Source: JAANXG01 sp963731035
Lineage (GTDB): Bacteria > Pseudomonadota > Gammaproteobacteria > Arenicellales > JAANXG01
Direction of reading: 5' to 3'
Length of the DNA stretch: 64,000 nucleotides
Assembly (NCBI GenBank): GCA_963731035.1
Contig: CAVSUY010000027.1
Coordinates: 186,001 to 250,000 of the forward strand
The notes under the pieces were generated by a model that worked only from the letters and a program-made list of their open reading frames with translations, had not been told where the DNA came from and did no database searches. Positions 1-10,100 of the stretch are shown piece by piece. Both the position numbers and the translations under genes were made by a program. Each line of letters begins with the position of its first letter. Positions within the stretch are counted from its first letter, which is position 1.

Positions 1-1905
1 ATACTTGGACTGGAACATCGCGCGGTTGATAGTGCCTTTCACGACCTCGTCAATCTCCCGCTTTGCCGGCCAGATGTCTTTCATGTACACGTCGTTCCCG
101 TCCGGGTCCCGGGCAATGGGCTCCTTGTACATGTCTATGTTGGTGGTACCGGCAATGGCGTAGGCCACGACCAGCGGCGGTGAGGCCAGGAAATTCATCC
201 TGACGTCCGGATGGATGCGGCCCTCGAAGTTCCGGTTTCCCGACAGCACAGAGCAGGCTATCAGCTCACCGTCGCGCACGGCCTCGCTGATCTCGTCCCG
301 CAACGGGCCGGAGTTGCCGATGCAGGTCGTGCAACCGTAACCCACCACGTCGAACCCGAGACCTTCCAGCGGTTCCAGCAGGCCCGAGTCCTCGAGATAC
401 TGCGTCACCACCTGCGAGCCCGGCGCCAGCGAAGTCTTGACCCAGGGCTTCACGTTGATGCCCCTGGCCATCGCGTTCCTCGCCAACAGGCCGGCACCCA
501 CGATCACGTCGGGATTGGAGGTATTGGTGCAGCTGGTAATGGCTGCAATAACGACGTCGCCGTCCGACAGCGTAAAGGTTTCACCGTCCATCGTGACCTC
601 GCGGGCGCCGCTGTGGTGCGCCGCCTGGCCGTCTATAGCCGTAGAGCCGCCCTCGCCCTCGAACCGTGATTTGTCCTCCGCCTTGCGCTCCGCACCATCG
701 CCGCGCTGGGCCTGCATCTCGTGCAGGTGGTGGCCGATCGTCTGCTTGGCATCGCTCAGGGCGATTCGATCCTGGGGACGCTTCGGCCCAGCCAGAGAAG
801 GCTCCACCACGCCGAGGTCCAACTCCAGAACGTCGGTGTAGCTTGCCTCCGCCGCACCGGTTTCACGGAACATCCCCTGTCTGCGCGCATAGGCTTCCAC
901 CAGGGCGATTTGCTCCTCGCTGCGGCCCGTCTGGTAAAGATAATCCAGTGTGGCCTGGTCCACTGGAAAGATGCCCACGGTGGCGCCGTATTCAGGGCAC
1001 ATGTTGGAGATGGTGGCTTGATCCGCAATCGACAGGTGGTCCAGGCCGTCCCCGAAGAACTCGACGAAAGTTCCAACGACCCCTTTCTTCCTGAGCATTT
1101 GTACCACGGTCAATACCAGGTCGGTGGCCGTGGCCCCCTCCGCCAACTCGCCCACCAGGCGGAATCCGATGACCTGCGGAATGAGCATGGGGATCGGTTG
1201 CCCCAGCATGGCAGCCTCCGCCTCGATGCCGCCTACCCCCCAGCCAAGGACCCCGACTCCGTTGATCATGGTGGTGTGGGAATCGGTGCCCACCAGGGTG
1301 TCGGGGTAAGCCCGCAGGACGCCGTCTCGGGCAACGTTGTATACGACCTGGGCCAGGTATTCGAGATTGACCTGGTGCACAATGCCGGTGGCGGGCGGCA
1401 CCACGGCGAAATTCTTGAAGGCCCCCTGCCCCCAGCGCAGGAACTGGTAGCGCTCCTGGTTGCGTTTGTACTCCAAGGCGGCGTTCAGATTCAGGGCGTT
1501 GTGAGTACCGTAGTGATCCACCATAACGGAGTGGTCGATCACCAGATCCGCCTGCGACAAGGGATTGATCAGATCCGGGTCGGCGCCCAGATCGCGCATC
1601 GCCTCTCGCATCGTCGCCAGATCCACCACTGCCGGCACACCCGTGAAGTCCTGCAGCAGGACTCTGGCCGGAGTGAAGGCGATCTCCCTGCTGGGCTCGG
1701 AGCCGGGGTCCCAGCCGGCGAGGGCCTCGATATCCTCGCGCGTCACGTTCTCACCGTCCTCGTGCCGGAGCAGGTTCTCCAGCAGTATCTTCAGCGAGTA
1801 CGGCAGCCTGGCCAGATCGAAACGATCCGACAGAGCATCCAGGGCGTGGATTTCGTAGGGTTTGCCGCCGACATCCAGGGTGGTGCGCGCGTCAAAGCTG
1901 TTCAT
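1..1905 (-). CDS. acnA: Aconitate hydratase A, 3' end cut by window edge
   Basis: Cytosolic [4Fe-4S] enzyme of the TCA cycle that interconverts citrate and isocitrate. The minus strand reads open from an ATG at 1905 to the window edge, giving 635 residues of an expected ~890. The N-terminus has the AcnA pattern (LPYSLKILLENLLRHEDG, then QDFTGVPAVVDLA and DLVIDHSVMVD), followed by GTDSHTTMINGVGVLGWGVG and the cluster-binding stretches SCTNTSNP and GCTTCIGNSG. AcnA is preferred over the 2-methylcitrate dehydratase AcnD because of these N-terminal motifs, even though a propionyl-CoA synthetase gene lies divergently 223 bp away. Only the C-terminal swivel domain is missing, because of the window limit. 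Confidence 0.95.
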   Translation of the reverse strand, partial: MNSFDARTTLDVGGKPYEIHALDALSDRFDLARLPYSLKILLENLLRHEDGENVTREDIEALAGWDPGSEPSREIAFTPARVLLQDFTGVPAVVDLATMREAMRDLGADPDLINPLSQADLVIDHSVMVDHYGTHNALNLNAALEYKRNQERYQFLRWGQGAFKNFAVVPPATGIVHQVNLEYLAQVVYNVARDGVLRAYPDTLVGTDSHTTMINGVGVLGWGVGGIEAEAAMLGQPIPMLIPQVIGFRLVGELAEGATATDLVLTVVQMLRKKGVVGTFVEFFGDGLDHLSIADQATISNMCPEYGATVGIFPVDQATLDYLYQTGRSEEQIALVEAYARRQGMFRETGAAEASYTDVLELDLGVVEPSLAGPKRPQDRIALSDAKQTIGHHLHEMQAQRGDGAERKAEDKSRFEGEGGSTAIDGQAAHHSGAREVTMDGETFTLSDGDVVIAAITSCTNTSNPDVIVGAGLLARNAMARGINVKPWVKTSLAPGSQVVTQYLEDSGLLEPLEGLGFDVVGYGCTTCIGNSGPLRDEISEAVRDGELIACSVLSGNRNFEGRIHPDVRMNFLASPPLVVAYAIAGTTNIDMYKEPIARDPDGNDVYMKDIWPAKREIDEVVKGTINRAMFQSKY

Positions 1906-2128
1906 GGGGTCTAAAGTCTCCGTTCGCGGGTGGACTGCGGCAGATAGGCCGCGGAACCCCGATTCTAACAAAACCGACCGGGGGATTCAGGCACGGCCTC
2001 GAACCGCGGCGGCCATCGCTTGTATACTTGCGGCAGACAATCACGACGCCCCCGGCCATCGACGATGCAGTGCCGGCTGCGCGAAGGCGCGCCGGCACCG
2101 ACGGGCCGCTACCGATGAAAGCGAGGCC

Positions 2129-4027
2129 ATGAAAATGGGAGACTACCAAGCCGCTTACGACCGCTCCATCAGTGATCCGGAAGGATTCTGGGGCGAGATC
2201 GCCGAGGATATTCACTGGGTCAGGAAGTGGGACAAGGTTCTGGACGATTCGAACAAGCCGTTCTATCGCTGGTTCGTGGGTGGAGAGCTCAACACCTGCT
2301 ACAACTGCGTCGACCTGCACGTCGAGAATGGCCGCGGCGACCAGGCGGCGTTGATCTACGACAGTCCTGTGACCGGAACCCAACGCACTATTACCTACGC
2401 CAGGCTCCAGGACGATGTGGCTCGATTTGCGGGCGCCCTGCGGGCTGAAGGCGTCGTGAAGGGCGACCGGGTCATTATCTACATGCCCATGGTGCCGGAA
2501 GCGGCAATCGCCATGCTCGCTTGCGCGCGTCTGGGCGCGATTCACTCCGTTGTATTCGGCGGCTTCGCGGCCCACGAGCTCGCCACCCGCATCGACGATG
2601 CCAAACCCAGGGTCGTGGTGTCCGCGTCATGCGGGATCGAGCCGGGCCGGGTGGTGGAGTACAAGCCCCTGCTCGATGGTGCCATCGAAAAGGCACAACA
2701 CAAGCCCGAGAGCTGCATCATCCTGCAACGGCCGCAGAAGGAAGCCGCGCTCGGCGACCGCGACATCGAATGGAACGAAGCCGTCCGCCGGGCCGAGCCG
2801 GCCGAGTGTGTGACCGTAGCGGCGACCGACCCGCTTTACATCCTCTATACGTCCGGCACCACCGGCCAACCCAAGGGCGTGGTCCGGGACAACGGTGGTC
2901 ACGCGGTGGCACTCAAGTGGACCATGAAGAGCGTATACGATACCGATGCCGGCGAGGTGTACTGGGCGGCGTCCGACGTCGGCTGGGTGGTGGGGCATTC
3001 CTATATTGTCTACGGGCCGCTGCTCAAGGGATGCACCACCATCATGTTCGAGGGCAAGCCCGTCGGCACACCCGATGCGGGCGCCTTCTGGCGCGTCATT
3101 TCGGACTACGGCGTATCGGCGATGTTCACCGCCCCTACCGCTTTCCGGGCGATCAAGAAGGACGACCCGCGGGGCGAACATATGAAGAAGTACGACCTGT
3201 CGAAATTCAGAATACTCTTCCTCGCCGGCGAACGCTGCGATCCCGACACGCTGAACTGGGCGCAGGAGATGCTGCAGGTTCCGGTAATCGACCATTGGTG
3301 GCAGACCGAGACGGGCTGGGCGATCGCCGCCAACTGCATGGGCATCGAGCGCTTCGAGGTGAAGCCCGGCTCGCCGACAAAGCCGGTGCCCGGCTACGAT
3401 GTGAGGATCCTGCTGGAGTCCGGCAAGGAAGCGGCGCGCGGTGAAATGGGCGCCATCACGGTCAAGCTGCCATTGCCGCCCGGCACCTTTCCAACCCTCT
3501 GGAACAACGACAAGCGCTACCGAGGCACCTACCTTTCCCAGTTCGAGGGCTACTACCTGACCGCCGACGCCGGCTACCAGGACGAGGATGACTATATGTG
3601 GATCATGAGCCGCATCGACGATGTCATCAACGTCGCGGGCCACCGGCTCTCCACCGGGGCAATGGAGGAAGTGCTGGCGTCACATCCCGACGTTGCGGAA
3701 TGCGCGGTCCTGGGGGCGGCTGACGACATGAAGGGCCAGCTCCCCGTGGGTCTGGTGGTCCTGAAGGCCGGCGTGGCGCGCGATCATTCTGAAATAATCC
3801 GCGAGCTGGTCGCCCTGGTGCGAGAGCAGATCGGACCCGTCGCCGCCTTCAAGCAGGCCGCCGTAGTCCAGCGCCTGCCGAAGACCCGCTCCGGCAAGGT
3901 CCTGCGCGGCACCATGCGGGCGATCGCCGACGGCCAGGAATACAAGGCTCCGGCCACCATCGACGACCCGGCAATACTCGAAGAAATCACGGGGTCCCTG
4001 AAGGACCTGGGCTACCCGAGGAAGTAG
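2129..4027 (+). CDS. prpE: Propionyl-CoA synthetase (PrpE-like acyl-CoA ligase)
   Basis: AMP-forming ligase that activates propionate (possibly also acetate or acrylate) to its CoA thioester. From ATG 2129 the product is 632 residues, the normal PrpE length. A GCGAGG stretch sits just upstream, and the open frame before 2129 is low-complexity and not conserved in the family. The ATP-binding motif YTSGTTGQPKGVVRDNGGH lies near residue 240; the arginine-aspartate-asparagine after it is typical of PrpE rather than Acs. WWQTETGW follows around residue 390. The C-terminal KTRSGKVLRG carries the catalytic lysine (near 590) that is acetylated and deacetylated in relatives. No prpB, prpC or prpD genes are adjacent, so the rest of the methylcitrate route must lie elsewhere. 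Confidence 0.93.
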   Translation: MKMGDYQAAYDRSISDPEGFWGEIAEDIHWVRKWDKVLDDSNKPFYRWFVGGELNTCYNCVDLHVENGRGDQAALIYDSPVTGTQRTITYARLQDDVARFAGALRAEGVVKGDRVIIYMPMVPEAAIAMLACARLGAIHSVVFGGFAAHELATRIDDAKPRVVVSASCGIEPGRVVEYKPLLDGAIEKAQHKPESCIILQRPQKEAALGDRDIEWNEAVRRAEPAECVTVAATDPLYILYTSGTTGQPKGVVRDNGGHAVALKWTMKSVYDTDAGEVYWAASDVGWVVGHSYIVYGPLLKGCTTIMFEGKPVGTPDAGAFWRVISDYGVSAMFTAPTAFRAIKKDDPRGEHMKKYDLSKFRILFLAGERCDPDTLNWAQEMLQVPVIDHWWQTETGWAIAANCMGIERFEVKPGSPTKPVPGYDVRILLESGKEAARGEMGAITVKLPLPPGTFPTLWNNDKRYRGTYLSQFEGYYLTADAGYQDEDDYMWIMSRIDDVINVAGHRLSTGAMEEVLASHPDVAECAVLGAADDMKGQLPVGLVVLKAGVARDHSEIIRELVALVREQIGPVAAFKQAAVVQRLPKTRSGKVLRGTMRAIADGQEYKAPATIDDPAILEEITGSLKDLGYPRK

Positions 4028-4097
4028 AAGGCGGAGTCCCGGGCGCCCCCTGCCCTGCTCATGGACTTGAGCGATACGCGGGCCAACGACAACGGGT

Positions 4098-5642
4098 TCA
4101 GCCCGCCGGTCCGGCCTCGTTGGATGCGCGCTGCTTGCCAGCCGGCCCGTTGCTCCCCGCTCGCGCCGCGGTCTTTTCGCGCAGCAGAAGTTTGGGGCCA
4201 TGTTTGGCCGGAATGCGAGCCGCTTCCTCGAACCGCCCTTTGACGGCGGCAGGCAGGCTGTCGCACCCCCGGCTTTCACAAATGATGTAGTCCCGGGTGT
4301 CGTTCAGCAGGAGCTTAGAGACGTCCTCCGCATCACCGGCCTCCCGGGCGCGACCCTGTGCGTAGTACTCCGCGGAAAAATCGTGCGGCAAGCGCCAGAT
4401 CAAGAGCCTGCTGTTCACGGAGGGATCGTCGGATCGCCATGCGGCGACGATGGACCTGTCGGTGTGGCCCACCTTCTCCGGCACGGCAACGTAGATACCC
4501 ACCGCCGCGAGCGCAAACGCGCCCGTTAGCAGAGCCGAAGCGTAGTACGGCCCACCCACGTGCACACCCCAACGGTGCTCGGCGTCGGCAAAGAACAGAG
4601 CGAAGCCGGGAATCATGGGCAGCACGTAGGGCCAGATTATGTTGGCCGCAAAGCTGAAGAACACCAGCGGGCACAGGCACCAGAGCAACAGAAACAGACG
4701 CCAGCCGTTGTCTTCCGTCGCCGCTGCCGTCGTCGTCCCTCGGCGGCGGGCCGCCAGATAGTGCCGCAGCAGCAACAAGGGCCATGGAAACAGGCCGAGG
4801 GCGGCAAAACCCCATATCGAACCGTACGGATAGGCGTGGGCGAAGCCGTAGCGGTCGCCTTGCCAGCTCGAATCGAGAAAACGGCTGATGTTCTCGCCGA
4901 CAATGAAGTACTGGAGGAATCCCGGATTGTGCTTTTCCATGAGCAGGTACCAGGGTAGCGCGATTGCCGACGTGACCACGATCCCGGTAACCCACGGCAG
5001 GCCGCGCCACAAGGGAACCCACGTCTTGCGGACAACCGTCCAGATCAAGATGGGCAGTCCCGCCAGTACCAGGGCAACAGGCCCTTTGGCGAGCAGGCCG
5101 ACACCGCATCCCACGAAGAACAGATATCCCCACACCCGCCGGTGCGTTCCTTGCTCTCCGTGCAGCGCGTTCCAGAAAGAGAGCAACACCAGCGTCACCG
5201 AGAACGTCAGGCTCGTATCCGTCATCACCGTGCCCGCCGTTGCCAGAAAGAACGGAGTGCCGGCGAGAGCCAGTGCCGCGGTCAGGCCGGAGTAGCGGCC
5301 GCTGTATCTCGCTGCAGCGCTCCATACCATCCACACCATGGCGGCCGACAGCAACAGATTCGGCAGCCGCGGCGCGAAGGCGGTGGCGCCCAGGAAATGA
5401 ATCGCCGCCGATGACAGCCAGGCAAAGAGCGGAGGCTTGGCCATGAATGGCTGAGCGTTCTGGTACATCGTGATCCAGTCGCCGGTCTCCGCCATCTTGC
5501 GAGCTATTTCGCCATAGCGGGCCTCGGTCGTATCCATCAGCGGAATCACGACCATCCCCAGGACGCGCGCCGACAGCAGCGTCAACAGGACCAATATGCC
5601 GGTGCGAGCGGGGAACGCACTGCGGGTGACGCCCGTCTGCAT
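4098..5642 (-). CDS. ArnT-like GT39-family membrane glycosyltransferase
   Basis: 514-residue polytopic inner-membrane protein of the GT-C fold. Family members transfer a sugar from a polyprenyl-phosphate carrier to lipid A or protein on the periplasmic side. The first external loop has the acidic motif MDTTEARYGEIARKM (about residue 36), then MAKPPLFAWLSS, both typical of ArnT/PMT enzymes. About eleven hydrophobic segments fill residues 15 to 400, followed by a soluble C-terminal tail. It stands alone: no arn pathway genes (aminoarabinose synthesis) are adjacent, so the sugar donor cannot be named. It converges on prpE with 70 bp between. Start ATG 5642 precedes the first membrane segment directly. 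Confidence 0.85.
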   Translation of the reverse strand: MQTGVTRSAFPARTGILVLLTLLSARVLGMVVIPLMDTTEARYGEIARKMAETGDWITMYQNAQPFMAKPPLFAWLSSAAIHFLGATAFAPRLPNLLLSAAMVWMVWSAAARYSGRYSGLTAALALAGTPFFLATAGTVMTDTSLTFSVTLVLLSFWNALHGEQGTHRRVWGYLFFVGCGVGLLAKGPVALVLAGLPILIWTVVRKTWVPLWRGLPWVTGIVVTSAIALPWYLLMEKHNPGFLQYFIVGENISRFLDSSWQGDRYGFAHAYPYGSIWGFAALGLFPWPLLLLRHYLAARRRGTTTAAATEDNGWRLFLLLWCLCPLVFFSFAANIIWPYVLPMIPGFALFFADAEHRWGVHVGGPYYASALLTGAFALAAVGIYVAVPEKVGHTDRSIVAAWRSDDPSVNSRLLIWRLPHDFSAEYYAQGRAREAGDAEDVSKLLLNDTRDYIICESRGCDSLPAAVKGRFEEAARIPAKHGPKLLLREKTAARAGSNGPAGKQRASNEAGPAG

Positions 5643-5770
5643 AGAAATATCTTCTCATCCCAAGTTGAACGATGAATGAAGGAAGTCTACACGCGTAAAC
5701 TGGTCGGCCAAAAGCGACCTCGGGTGTACGACGTCCCTCCAGGACGGGATCGGACCGGGACAGGTCCCGG

Positions 5771-6991
5771 CTACGTAAAAGCCTGCATTCCGGTCTGGGC
5801 GCGGCCCAGAATCAGGGCATGGATATCGTGAGTGCCCTCATAGGTATTGACCGTCTCCAGATTCATCATGTGGCGAATCACGTGATACTCATCGGAGATG
5901 CCGTTGGCACCGTGCATGTCGCGGGCGGCGCGTGCAATGTCCAGGGCCTTGCCGCAGTTGTTGCGCTTCAGCAGTGATACGGCCTCGGGCGCACCCTGAC
6001 CGCCGTCGATCATCCTCCCGAGCCGCAGAACCGCGTTCAGACCGAGGGTGATCTCGGTCTGCATATCGGCAAGCTTCTTCTGAATCAACTGGTTCGCCGC
6101 CAGCGGCCGACCGAACTGCTTGCGATCCAGCACATACTGGCGGGCGGCATGCCAACAGAATTCGGCCGCGCCTATGGCGCCCCAGGCAATGCCGTAGCGC
6201 GCGCGGTTCAGGCAGCCGAACGGTCCCTTCAAGCCCGCGACGTTTGGCAGGAGATTGGCCTCGGGAACGAATACGTCCTTCATGACAATCTCCCCGGTCG
6301 CCGACGTACGCAGCGAAAACTTGCCTTCGATCCGGGCGGTGCTCAGGCCCTCCATGCCCTTCTCCAGAACGAATCCCCTGATCGACCCATCCTCCGTCTT
6401 GGCCCAGACCACGAACACGTCGGCAATCGGCGCGTTCGTGATCCAGGTTTTACTGCCGTTCAGAAGGTAACCGCCGTCACCTGCGGCCGCCCTGGTCTTC
6501 ATACTGCCGGGATCCGAGCCATGATCCGGCTCGGTGAGCCCAAAACACCCGATCCACTCGGCCCGGGCCAGCTTCGGCAGGTAGCGTCGGCGTTGTTCCT
6601 CGGTTCCGTAGGTGTAGATCGGGTGCATCACCAGGCTCGACTGCACGCTCATGGCCGACCGGTAGCCGGAATCCACGCGCTCCACTTCGCGGGCGATCAA
6701 GCCGTAGGCCACGTAACTGGCGCCGGCCCCGCCATACTCCTCGGGGATGGTGGCGCCCAGCAGCCCCAGCTCTGCCATCTCGTTCATGATCTCGCGATCG
6801 AAATGCTCTCGCCGGTGGGCCTCCAGCACCCGCGGCATCAACCGGGACTGGCAGTATTCCCGCGCGCTGTCGCTGATCAGGCGCTCTTCATCGTTGAGTT
6901 CATGACGGAACAGCAATGGATCGTCCCAATGGAACCCTGACTCCACCGAGGCCGTGGTGTGGGGAGAGGACGATTCGAGAGTCGGGGGCAT
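5771..6991 (-). CDS. gcdH: Glutaryl-CoA dehydrogenase
   Basis: FAD enzyme that oxidises and decarboxylates glutaryl-CoA to crotonyl-CoA in lysine, hydroxylysine and tryptophan breakdown, passing electrons to ETF. The 406 residues cover the whole acyl-CoA dehydrogenase fold: GLLGATIPEEYGGAGASYV, the flavin/substrate motif CFGLTEPDHGSDPGSM, then QKKLADMQTEITLGL. The C-terminal TYEGTHDIHALILGRAQTG carries the catalytic glutamate in the YEGT context that distinguishes this subfamily. It stands alone, transcribed divergently from the AsmA-like gene with 142 bp between. An ETF or glutaconate gene is not nearby. Confidence 0.93.
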   Translation of the reverse strand: MPPTLESSSPHTTASVESGFHWDDPLLFRHELNDEERLISDSAREYCQSRLMPRVLEAHRREHFDREIMNEMAELGLLGATIPEEYGGAGASYVAYGLIAREVERVDSGYRSAMSVQSSLVMHPIYTYGTEEQRRRYLPKLARAEWIGCFGLTEPDHGSDPGSMKTRAAAGDGGYLLNGSKTWITNAPIADVFVVWAKTEDGSIRGFVLEKGMEGLSTARIEGKFSLRTSATGEIVMKDVFVPEANLLPNVAGLKGPFGCLNRARYGIAWGAIGAAEFCWHAARQYVLDRKQFGRPLAANQLIQKKLADMQTEITLGLNAVLRLGRMIDGGQGAPEAVSLLKRNNCGKALDIARAARDMHGANGISDEYHVIRHMMNLETVNTYEGTHDIHALILGRAQTGMQAFT

Positions 6992-7133
6992 GGCGTGCTC
7001 CGGAGGATATTCGGAGCCAAGAATACCAGTTCATGCCCCGCAAATCGGCGCGAATTCGCGATCGTCTCCGGCGGCTCGATCTGAACGGCAATGCGGTAAT
7101 ATCGCGAACCAACTCGAGACAAGGACTCAGCGC

Positions 7134-10100
7134 ATGACCAAACCAAACCAGTCGACCGGCGCACCAAATTCGGCCGCCGGCCCGGCACGAAAGCGCCGCC
7201 GCTACCCGTGGGTGCTGCTGGGGCTGCTTCTGATAGTAGTCGGTGCGGTGGCCGCGGCGCCGGCGCTGATATCCACCCCCTGGGTCCGGAATGCCGCCTT
7301 GGGCTGGATCAACGGATCCATTCCCGGCAGCATCTCAGTGCAGGATCTGTCCTTGTCCTGGATGGGTGGCCAGTCGGTCCGCTCCCTGGCGATCAACGAC
7401 ACCCAGGGCCGCCCGGTATTGAAGCTCGCGGAATTCACCACCGACCTCACGCTCCTGGGAGCGTTGCGCAACCGCCTGTCGCTGGGCAGAACGATGGTGC
7501 GGGGGCTCGACGCCGACCTGCGCTTCGACGCCGATGGTACCAGCAACCTGACTCGAGCGATTGGCGGCCAGGAAGCCGGTGAGACCTCCGGAGGCGGGGC
7601 GGTGTTTCCGGCAACCGGAAACATGGCCCTCATCGACAGCAGAATATCGATCTCGGCACCCGGTATTCAGCCCGTCATTCTCGATAAGCTGTCCGGCAAA
7701 CTGGAGATGTCCGGTCCCGATGCGCCGCTCAAGCTATCCTTCGGCGGGCAGAGCCGGCAGGGTGACCTCCAGGGCAAGATCACCCTCGACGGGCACGTCA
7801 CCGGCCTGTTCACCGATGGCCGGCTGAGCGCGGACAAGGCGCAGGTCGACCTGACGGCCGGTGTCGAGGACCTGCCCGTCGATGCCTTGGACCAACTGCT
7901 CCAGCTTCGCGGCATGCTCAGCGCCGCCTTGGGCAAACGGATGAGCCTGAACATCCAGGCCAAGGGGGGCGCCGACCGCCAGAATATATCTGTCGACGCC
8001 AGTGCCCCCAACGCTGACCTGAAGCTGAACGGGTTCGCGGCGAAGGGCAGATTCGAGCTGTCGGACCCCGCCACTGTCCGTATGCAGCTGACGCCCCAGC
8101 TGGTCGACGCGGTCGGCGGGCTGGCCGCCGGGGACTCAAGCCTTCACATGGCCGCCCCGGCTGAACTCGAACTGACCCTGAACCGGCTCGATGTTCCCTT
8201 GCAGCGGTTCACCATGTCCGATATCGCCGTGCAAACGGCGCTGAAGACCGGCGGCCCGATACGTTTCACCGGCGTCAAGGGGCTGGGCGCGGTCAGCCTG
8301 AGCGGGCTGCGCATGTCCCTCGAGAGCCCCAGGCTGGCCGACGATGTCCGGATCCGGCTGGATGGCAAGCCGGCAACGGACGACAAGAGCGGCAATCTCG
8401 CCATCGACGCCGAAGTGAAGCATCTGTTCGACGACGCCGGCAATCTGCAGATGAACAAGCTTGTAGTCCACGCACGATCGTCCCTGACCGGTGTTCCCAC
8501 AGCCCTGGTGGACAGTTTGCTGCAGCAGAACGGTATGTTGACCGCGGCCATGGGCGCCACTTTCGACGTGGCGCTGAATGCCGACACCGGAGACAAAGGG
8601 AGTATCGCCGGCTCCGTGAGCGTGGACTCTGAGCGGCTCAAAACCGGTCCCCTGACCTTCGCGGTGAACAATCAGCTCAGCCTCACCCAACCTGCTGAGA
8701 TTCACATCACTGCAACGCCCGAGCTGTGGCGGGCCGCAACCGGCGGCACCTCCGGCTACGCGCTGACTCAGCCCTCCCAATGGGTGCTCAACGTCAAAGC
8801 TTTGCAGATCCCGCTGCCCGCGGCGCAGGGTCCTGTGTTACAACCCGGCAAGACGCGGCTCGAGGCCGCCCTGCGCTCGCCCGTCGCGACGCTGGAGGAC
8901 GCCGCTACCCACCAGGCCACGCGAGTGGAGGATGTCTCTTTGAGCCTCTCCGGCGACACGCTGAGCTCCATGGACCTGCAAGGCACCGCCCGCGTGGTGC
9001 AAAAAGGCGGCGCGCTGGAGACCATTGACGCTTCCCCCTTGCAAGTGAAGCTCGAAGCCCACAGCGGCCTCGCGCCCGACGGCACCACGAAAGCCATCGA
9101 CAGCAACTTGTCGCTGGACGGCGCCGGCCTGAAGGCCGCTTTGAGCTCGACCATCGATCAGGGCCTGAGCCGGCTCACCCTGACCAAACCCGCCACCGTC
9201 GAAACGGCCCTGACTCCGGCGATGTTGGCAGCCTGGCAACAGGGCAGCGGCCCCGGCGCCACCCTCAAGCAGAAAGCGGCCATAACGGCTACCGTTAGTC
9301 ATCTCGCGGTGCCCCTGGCGCCATTCGACTACGCAGGGTTGAAGGCCGACGGTAGCGCCCAGGCGGGCACCCTTGCCATCGAGTCCCCCGGTGGTGTGCA
9401 AACCTCCATCGACGACACTCATGTCGATTTCAGCTTCGATGGCGACAAGCAAGGGAAGGCCAAGCTCGATCTCAACGGTCGGGTGCGTTCGAGTGATAAC
9501 CAGTCCGGCGACCTGTCCCTCTCCATAGACGCCGGAAACCTTCTGGACGCCAAGGGTGCGATGTCCGGCGACGATCTGTCTCTCAAACTGGACGGCAAGC
9601 TGCAGCAGTTGCCCGTAGCACTCCTGGACCAGCTCATGAACATGGATGGGCTGGCGGCCGCAACTCTCGGACCCACTGCCAGCATGCAGGTGAGCACCCA
9701 GCTGGACAAGATGCATGGTCCCGTGTCGCTCACCCTGGACGCGCCGAACACCCAGGCCAAACTCGAGGCCAAGGTTGGCGACAAGGGCCTGACCCTGACC
9801 GAACCCCTGGAGGCGAAGTTCGAGCCTACACCGGAGTTCGGGAAGAAAGTGCTCGCCAAGATCCATCCCATTTTCGAGACGACGCAGCGCGCGGAGCAGC
9901 CCATTCGATTCGAGATTCCTCCCGAAGGAGTGCTCATCCCCGTCAAGGACTTTGACTTTAAAAAGGTCGCCATACCGAAGATGACCCTTGACTTCGGCAA
10001 GGTGGTGCTCAAGAACGGGTGGATAATACGGGGTATCACTGAGCTTGCGCAGCGGTTCGGCAAGCTGGGCAACGTGCAACGCGACGAATGGGTGGCCTGG

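Noticed and set aside
1..1905. 2-methylcitrate dehydratase AcnD instead of AcnA
   Set aside because: Proximity to prpE suggested it, but the N-terminal sequence follows AcnA, and prpB, prpC and prpF are not adjacent.
721..1914. A 397-codon plus-strand frame across the aconitase
   Set aside because: Antisense to acnA, whose motifs (GTDSHTTM, GCTTCIGNSG) read on the minus strand.
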